Both the position numbers and the translations under genes were made by a program. A DNA stretch of 53,844 nt, taken from positions 1 to 53,844 of the forward strand of contig CACXPH010000011.1 in assembly GCA_902769535.1 (NCBI GenBank), read 5' to 3'. Below the pieces are notes generated by a model. It saw only the letters and a program-made list of their open reading frames with translations. It had not been told where the DNA came from and did not search any database. This document shows, piece after piece, positions 49,718-53,844 of this stretch. Position 1 is the first letter of the stretch. The number at the start of each line of letters is the position of its first letter. This DNA comes from an uncultured Bacteroidales bacterium (GTDB lineage Bacteria > Bacteroidota > Bacteroidia > Bacteroidales > Paludibacteraceae).

Positions 49718-50420
49718 GCAGCAACAAGAGCGAACTAAGCGTCTGTCCATTCGCTGCTAAAATCTGTATTCCCGAAGCAATCAGTCCTCCGATGGATAAG
49801 AACCAGAGGAGCAATGTGATCACCCAGAAGCGCAAACTCGGGTGTTTGCGTTCGCGGGCATACTTAACAATCCAATGGATGATCATCACCAGTGGCATGA
49901 CGATGGCGCAGATGAGGGACAGCGACAAGACCCAGGTCCATGCGGCACTTCCCGTTAAGGTAAACCCCATTGCAGGCACCAACGCCGCGCCACCAAGACT
50001 CAAACCAAAGATAGCCATCAAAAGACCAAACAGTACTGCTAAAACAGGGGCAAGTATTTGAATGGCGATGATGATCAGAATGACTTTGAGGATAATAGCT
50101 AACACGCGTCCTAAGCCTTGACGATTGAAACGCTCGCGCTTGATAGTCGGCCGTTTGTTCTCGCCGAATTCAGAAGGAGCCCCGATACGATTCTCGATAT
50201 TCTTAATCATCATCTGCGTCACCACTTGAGCCGAACGGGCAAAAAGTTCAGACTGGAGTACTTCTGCGATGCGACTCTCCAAGTCATCCATCACATCCGT
50301 CTTCTCATCCTCCGGCAAACGATTTTCGATATCTGCCAGATAGTCTTTCAACTCCTGATAGGCATCTTCGTCCATCGTAAGTACAACGCCATGCAGGTTA
50401 ATATTTCGGGTAATTTTCAT
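49701..50420 (-). CDS. Membrane protein of the PspC/PadR module
   Basis: 239 residues. N-terminal cytoplasmic helical part (DEDAYQELKDYLADIENRL, DVMDDLESRIAEVLQSEL) resembles the HAAS/DUF1700-type domain that partners PadR regulators. Four to five membrane segments follow (about 105-235). It shares an operon with PadR (1-nt overlap of stop and start) and PspC. Probably an envelope-stress or membrane-composition factor; the precise role is unknown. Confidence 0.75.
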   Translation of the reverse strand: MKITRNINLHGVVLTMDEDAYQELKDYLADIENRLPEDEKTDVMDDLESRIAEVLQSELFARSAQVVTQMMIKNIENRIGAPSEFGENKRPTIKRERFNRQGLGRVLAIILKVILIIIAIQILAPVLAVLFGLLMAIFGLSLGGAALVPAMGFTLTGSAAWTWVLSLSLICAIVMPLVMIIHWIVKYARERKHPSLRFWVITLLLWFLSIGGLIASGIQILAANGQTLSSLLLLLNALD

Positions 50421-50740
50421 TATTGCGTGATTTTGGTAATTGCTTGACTAATGGTGCTCCACTCTTGATTGAGTGCAGCCAATAACTCTTTTCCTTCGTC
50501 CGTTAACGTGAAGTACTTACGCGGTGGACCATCCGTGGACTCTTGCCAGCGATAAGACAGCAGACCGTTGTTCTTCAGGCGAGAGAGCAAGGGATACAAC
50601 GTCCCTTCTACCACCAACAAGTCCGCTTGCCGCAGCGCTTCAAGGATATCGGACGTATATGCCTCTTTACGACTGATAATCGTTAAGATGCAATACTCCA
50701 ATATCCCTTTGCGCATCTGCGATTTGATGTTTTCCAGCAT
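50420..50740 (-). CDS. PadR family transcriptional regulator
   Basis: 106 residues with the winged helix of PadR: QMRKGILEYCILTIISRKEA, YTSDILEALRQADLLVVEGT, LYPLLSRLKNNGLLSYRWQE, GPPRKYFTLTDEGKELL. Short form with a single C-terminal dimer helix. It likely represses its own operon (PspC-PadR-membrane protein) in response to membrane stress, by analogy with similar modules. Confidence 0.9.
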   Translation of the reverse strand: MLENIKSQMRKGILEYCILTIISRKEAYTSDILEALRQADLLVVEGTLYPLLSRLKNNGLLSYRWQESTDGPPRKYFTLTDEGKELLAALNQEWSTISQAITKITQ

Positions 50741-50743
50741 ACC

Positions 50744-50941
50744 TTATTGCTCTGCCTGCGGCATCAAAATCAGCATAATAATGTAGAGAAGGATACCCGG
50801 GAAGCCGGCACTAAAGATACTCAACGCAGCGTACGCTACACGTACCAGCGTCGGATCAATCTCAAAATACTCGGCGATACCGCCACATACTCCTGCCAAA
50901 ATCTTATTGGCACTACGAGTCAGTTTCTTTTCGCTTGCCAT
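50744..50941 (-). CDS. PspC domain protein
   Basis: 65 residues: KLTRSANKILAGVCGGIAEY, FEIDPTLVRVAYAALSIFSA and one or two membrane helices ending LILMPQAEQ. A minimal PspC, linked to the phage-shock or envelope-stress response. First gene of its operon, 3 nt upstream of padR. Confidence 0.9.
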   Translation of the reverse strand: MASEKKLTRSANKILAGVCGGIAEYFEIDPTLVRVAYAALSIFSAGFPGILLYIIMLILMPQAEQ

Positions 50942-51000
50942 AACTCCAGAAATTTATAAGTTTATACTGCTTATTTATTGGTTCTTTTCAAAATCCGGTG

Positions 51001-51031
51001 CAAAGATAATACATTTTTTAGAACTATGCAA
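51001..51031 (-). promoter_or_regulatory. Promoter of the pspC-padR operon
   Basis: TTG (51031-51029), 20 nt, TATCTTTG (51008-51001) on the minus strand, with a leader of about 55 nt. Confidence 0.7.
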
Positions 51032-51105
51032 TACATAGTAGTATAAAAATGCAAAAATCTTCATTTTTTTTACGTTTTTAGGCATTTTCGGCCTGTTTTG
51101 CGCAC

Positions 51106-51132
51106 AAAAAAAGCGCCCGAGAGCGCTTTTTT
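51106..51132 (-). terminator. Terminator of the uronate operon
   Basis: AAAAAAGCGC and GCGCTTTTTT form a symmetric stem around CCGAGA, 20 nt after the transporter stop on the minus strand, giving a U-tract. It could work in both directions. Confidence 0.8.
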
Positions 51133-51153
51133 CTATTTATGCGTGTTGCCAAT

Positions 51154-52596
51154 TTACTTAACAACTACCGGTTGATACCGTGGAACTAAAGTTTTCATCA
51201 CACTCCAACCGATCAAGTAAGCCACAGCGCAGATACAGAAGATAATCATGTAGCCTGCTGGCTTGCCGGTGAAGCCCATGAACTGGAACGCCTCACCGAG
51301 GTTAGCGGCGTGGTCAAAGAGCATACCCGAACCTTTGTTGATCAGGAACGAACCGACACCACCTGCCATGGCTCCAATACCGGTGATGGTAGCCACAGCT
51401 GATTTCGGGAACATATCACCTGTGGTAGAGAAGATGTTCGCACTCCAACTCTGGTGAGCAGCACCCACAATACCGATGATGATCGCCACGGCCCACGGAC
51501 CATAGACGCCACCAAGCGGTTGAGCAAAGAGGGCAAACAGCGGGAAGAAGGCGAAGATTAACATCGCGCGCATACGACCTGCATACGGTTCCATACCTTT
51601 CTTCTCCACAAAAATCTTCGGCAGGTAACCACCAAACAGCGATACTACCGTCACTATGGCATACAGCGTGAAGATCAACGCGATACCTTGGGGGTCAGAA
51701 GCCTTAATGCCATATTGATCCTGGAAATAAGCCGGAGCCCAGAAGAGGAAGAACCACCATACACCGTCGGTCATGAACTTACCGAACGCAAACGACCAGG
51801 TCTGTTTGTGCTTGAAAGCCTCAGCGAACGACATCTGTTTCTCTTCCTTGATAGCCTCTTTCGGAGCGTCCGCTTCGTCTTGGTGGATATACTCTAACTC
51901 GGCCTCATTGACATGCTTGGACTCGGTCGGTTTGTCATAGACAAAAATCCAGATGCCGGCCCAGATGAAACCAAGCGCACCGATGATGATGAACGCCATC
52001 TCCCAACCGAGACTCTTCGCCAACAGAGGAATAGTAGCCGGCGCAGCCAACGCACCAACCGACGCACCCGCATTGAAGAGCGCCGTAGCGAACGCACGGT
52101 CTTTCTTCGGGAAATACTCAGCCGTCACCTTGATAGCAGCAGGGAAGTTACCGGCTTCACCAAGACCGAGGATCAAACGGCAAGCCAGGAACAGCCATAC
52201 ACTCACCATCGAGATACTGGCAGCCAGTGTTCCTGTGGCTTCCAACAATGCAGCCTTGTCAGCTACTCCTACGATATTTTCCGTTACCCAGCCGCAACCT
52301 GCGTGCATTACCGCACCTAACGACCAGATAATAATTGCCCAGAGGTAGCCCTTCTTCGTGCCCATCCAGTCGATAAACTTACCGGCGAAGAGGCAGAAGA
52401 TAGCGTACGCAATGGAGAACACACCGGTGATGGTTCCGTAGTCGGAGTCTGTCCAATGGAACTCAGGTTGAATGAACTCTTTGAAGGTCAGGGACAGCAC
52501 TTGGCGGTCCATGTAGTTAACCGTAGTGGCGAAGAAAAGCATCGCACACATGACCCAACGCCAGTTGGTCATGATGGCTTTTTTAACGTCGTTCAT
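51154..52596 (-). CDS. MFS transporter of the hexuronate/anion:cation symporter type (ExuT-like)
   Basis: 480 residues from MNDVKKAIMTNWRWVMCAML (the ATG at 52611 adds five residues that overlap the aldolase end). Twelve membrane segments. Motifs are NYMDRQVLSL at the end of helix 1, FIDWMGTKKGYLWAI, GLGEAGNFPAAIKVTAEYFPK (ACS family signature) and WSANIFSTTGDMFPKSAVAT. It would import hexuronates such as galacturonate or glucuronate, in line with the KDPG aldolase and KDG kinase genes upstream. It starts 2 nt after the aldolase stop. Confidence 0.88.
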   Translation of the reverse strand: MNDVKKAIMTNWRWVMCAMLFFATTVNYMDRQVLSLTFKEFIQPEFHWTDSDYGTITGVFSIAYAIFCLFAGKFIDWMGTKKGYLWAIIIWSLGAVMHAGCGWVTENIVGVADKAALLEATGTLAASISMVSVWLFLACRLILGLGEAGNFPAAIKVTAEYFPKKDRAFATALFNAGASVGALAAPATIPLLAKSLGWEMAFIIIGALGFIWAGIWIFVYDKPTESKHVNEAELEYIHQDEADAPKEAIKEEKQMSFAEAFKHKQTWSFAFGKFMTDGVWWFFLFWAPAYFQDQYGIKASDPQGIALIFTLYAIVTVVSLFGGYLPKIFVEKKGMEPYAGRMRAMLIFAFFPLFALFAQPLGGVYGPWAVAIIIGIVGAAHQSWSANIFSTTGDMFPKSAVATITGIGAMAGGVGSFLINKGSGMLFDHAANLGEAFQFMGFTGKPAGYMIIFCICAVAYLIGWSVMKTLVPRYQPVVVK

Positions 52597-52598
52597 AA

Positions 52599-53267
52599 TT
52601 ATTTCTTGCAAGCGTTAATAATCTCAAAACATTCTTTGCACTTATCGGTCACGTACTTCCAGTCGCCGGCTTTTACCTTGTCGGACGGGAAGAGCTTGCT
52701 GCCCATACCTACGCAGTACACGCCTGCTGCGAACCATTTCTCCAAGTTCTCTTTCTCGGGAGCCACGCCACCGGTAACCATGATCTTCGACCACGGCATC
52801 GGAGCCATCAGACCCTTCACTAGGTTCGGACCAACCACGTCGCCCGGGAAGACCTTCGTGAAGTCGCAACCCACCTCTTGTGCCAGACCGATCTCGCTCG
52901 GTGTCAAGCAACCCGGACAGTACGTCACGCAACGACGGTTACAAACAACCGCTATATCCTTATTGAACAACGGACCAACCACAAAGTTAGCACCCAACTG
53001 CAAGTACAGTGCTGCTGTCGGAGCGTCCACAACGGAGCCGATACCGAGTGCCAACTCCGGGCACTCAACAGCTACCCACTTGCTCAGTTCACCGAATACC
53101 TCATGTGCAAAATCGCCACGGTTAGTGAACTCGAAAGCACGCACGCCGCCTTCGTAACAAGCCTTAATCACGTTCTTGCAAACTTCCACGTCCTTGTGAT
53201 AAAACACAGGAACCATCGGTGCAGCCTTAATCTTGGCCATCACCTGAAATTTATCGAACTTTGCCAT
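52599..53267 (-). CDS. eda: KDPG/KHG aldolase
   Basis: 222 residues, full length. Splits 2-keto-3-deoxy-6-phosphogluconate into pyruvate and glyceraldehyde-3-phosphate. Motifs are [20 protein letters not shown] (base Glu about 46), [11 protein letters not shown] and the Schiff-base Lys in [13 protein letters not shown], then [16 protein letters not shown]. Operon order kinase, aldolase, transporter. Bacteroidetes-type sequence with the [10 protein letters not shown] start. Confidence 0.93.
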   Translation of the reverse strand: MAKFDKFQVMAKIKAAPMVPVFYHKDVEVCKNVIKACYEGGVRAFEFTNRGDFAHEVFGELSKWVAVECPELALGIGSVVDAPTAALYLQLGANFVVGPLFNKDIAVVCNRRCVTYCPGCLTPSEIGLAQEVGCDFTKVFPGDVVGPNLVKGLMAPMPWSKIMVTGGVAPEKENLEKWFAAGVYCVGMGSKLFPSDKVKAGDWKYVTDKCKECFEIINACKK

Positions 53268-53300
53268 AAAATATCAAATTTAAAATATCAAATGTCAAAT
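53268..53300. repeat. Short-phrase tract (atatcaaattt)
   Basis: AAAATATCAAATTTAAAATA then TCAAATGTCAAAT fills the gap between kinase and aldolase genes. Confidence 0.65.
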
Positions 53301-53306
53301 AACGCT

Positions 53307-53844
53307 TTAGCGTTGTACTCGTCCGTTTGCATTTCCTCCGGCGAGGGAGAGCACTTCATCCTCGCTTACGAGGTTGTAGTCGCCGTTGATGGTGTGTTTC
53401 AGAGCCGAAGCGGCAACTGCGAACTCAAGAGCCGATGCTTGGTTATCCGGGTATTTGAGCATACCGTGGATCAGACCGCCGGAGAAGCTGTCACCACCAC
53501 CCACGCGGTCGATGATCGGGTTAATCTCATAGCGTTTGCTCTGGTAAAACTCCTTGCCGTTGTAGATCATCGCCTTCCAGCCGTTGAACGTAGCGCTGAA
53601 GCTCTCGCGAAGCGTCGAAACAACATACTTGAAGCCGAACTCTTTCATCATCTGCATCAGCGGACGCATGATCGAGATAGCTTTCTCGCTGGTCCACAGT
53701 TTCTTGCGGAAGTTCAGGTCCACACTCACGCAAACGCCATGACGCTTTGCAGCCTCGCAAGCGAGCTTCGTGATCTCAGCAGCCTTGTCCGAGATAGCCG
53801 GAGTGATGCCACTCCAGTGGAACCATGCAGCACCTTCCATGATC
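53307..53844 (-). CDS. kdgK: 2-keto-3-deoxygluconate kinase (PfkB family), 5' part outside the window, internally shortened
   Basis: The visible C-terminal 179 codons contain WFHWSGITPAISD, VSVDLNFRKKLWTSEKA, NPIIDRVGGGDSFSGGLIHG (anion hole and catalytic Asp) and ALKHTINGDYNLVS. It phosphorylates KDG to KDPG, the aldolase's substrate. Between IMRPLM and KEFGFKYVVSTLRES about 43 residues are missing compared with relatives, including the CDVxxGNEED segment of the sugar-kinase fold. The frame is kept and no repeat lies at the joint. The start codon is beyond 53844. Confidence 0.85.
   Translation of the reverse strand, partial: IMEGAAWFHWSGITPAISDKAAEITKLACEAAKRHGVCVSVDLNFRKKLWTSEKAISIMRPLMQMMKEFGFKYVVSTLRESFSATFNGWKAMIYNGKEFYQSKRYEINPIIDRVGGGDSFSGGLIHGMLKYPDNQASALEFAVAASALKHTINGDYNLVSEDEVLSLAGGNANGRVQR

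Overview
The window looks like a chromosomal segment of a Bacteroidales bacterium. The evidence is the Bacteroidetes-type promoters (TTG, exactly 20 nt, then TAnnTTTG), which can be read upstream of seven genes or operons; the gene order FtsK-LolA-TrxB; RseC followed by an Rnf operon; and DUF3467, PCMD, DUF4105, DUF3987 and List-Bact-repeat proteins. No rRNA, tRNA or CRISPR array is visible.

Layout. 1-98: the end of an IS3-family element, running off the left edge. 218-8077: a giant secreted beta-helix/InlB-repeat protein and a 45-residue peptide gene. 8328-9077: a DUF3737 beta-helix protein. 9255-17540: a nine-gene minus-strand operon with an acyl-AMP ligase, two carrier proteins, KS, KR, AT, a PSD/PsiD-like decarboxylase, a condensation-domain-like protein and a DUF4105/Lnb-like membrane protein. 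It reads like a discrete type II fatty-acyl pathway that ends in an amine or lipid head group. 17742-24532: an accessory island with a DUF3987 protein, hipBA plus a third gene, a DUF4143 ATPase with a phased operator array, and two orphan copies of the decarboxylase 3' end. 24564-29835: a FecR/DUF4384-like protein, a CHASE2 membrane protein and a TPR-CHAT protease-like protein, co-directional with UvrD, TrxB, LolA and FtsK (to 36292). 36456-41498: rseC-rnfBCDGEA on the plus strand. 41522-48735: a minus-strand run of an AroA-glycosyltransferase chimera, DPP III, nucleoside phosphorylase, DUF3467, GT2 and a PCMD protein. 48812-49717: aroC. 49701-50941: a PspC/PadR/membrane-protein module. 51154-53844: hexuronate-type transporter, KDPG aldolase and KDG kinase (uronate catabolism), cut at the right edge.

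Two layers of small repeats lie across these genes. One is a palindromic G/C-rich element of about 35-50 bp, inserted in frame in linkers of UvrD, TrxB, FtsK (three copies) and AroA, in both orientations. It resembles Rickettsia palindromic elements in behaviour. The other is a set of more than 25 short tracts made of 6-9-mer phrases. They sit in intergenic junctions, supply stop codons and protein ends, and are also inserted in frame in conserved enzymes. Some of these tracts mark gene breakpoints: the AroA/GT2 fusion joint and the upstream edges of all three decarboxylase tails.

Several enzymes here are shorter than their families through in-frame loss: RnfB lacks all ferredoxin domains, AroA and AroC lack several loops, and KdgK lacks about 43 residues. 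Comparisons with families are from memory; no database search was run.
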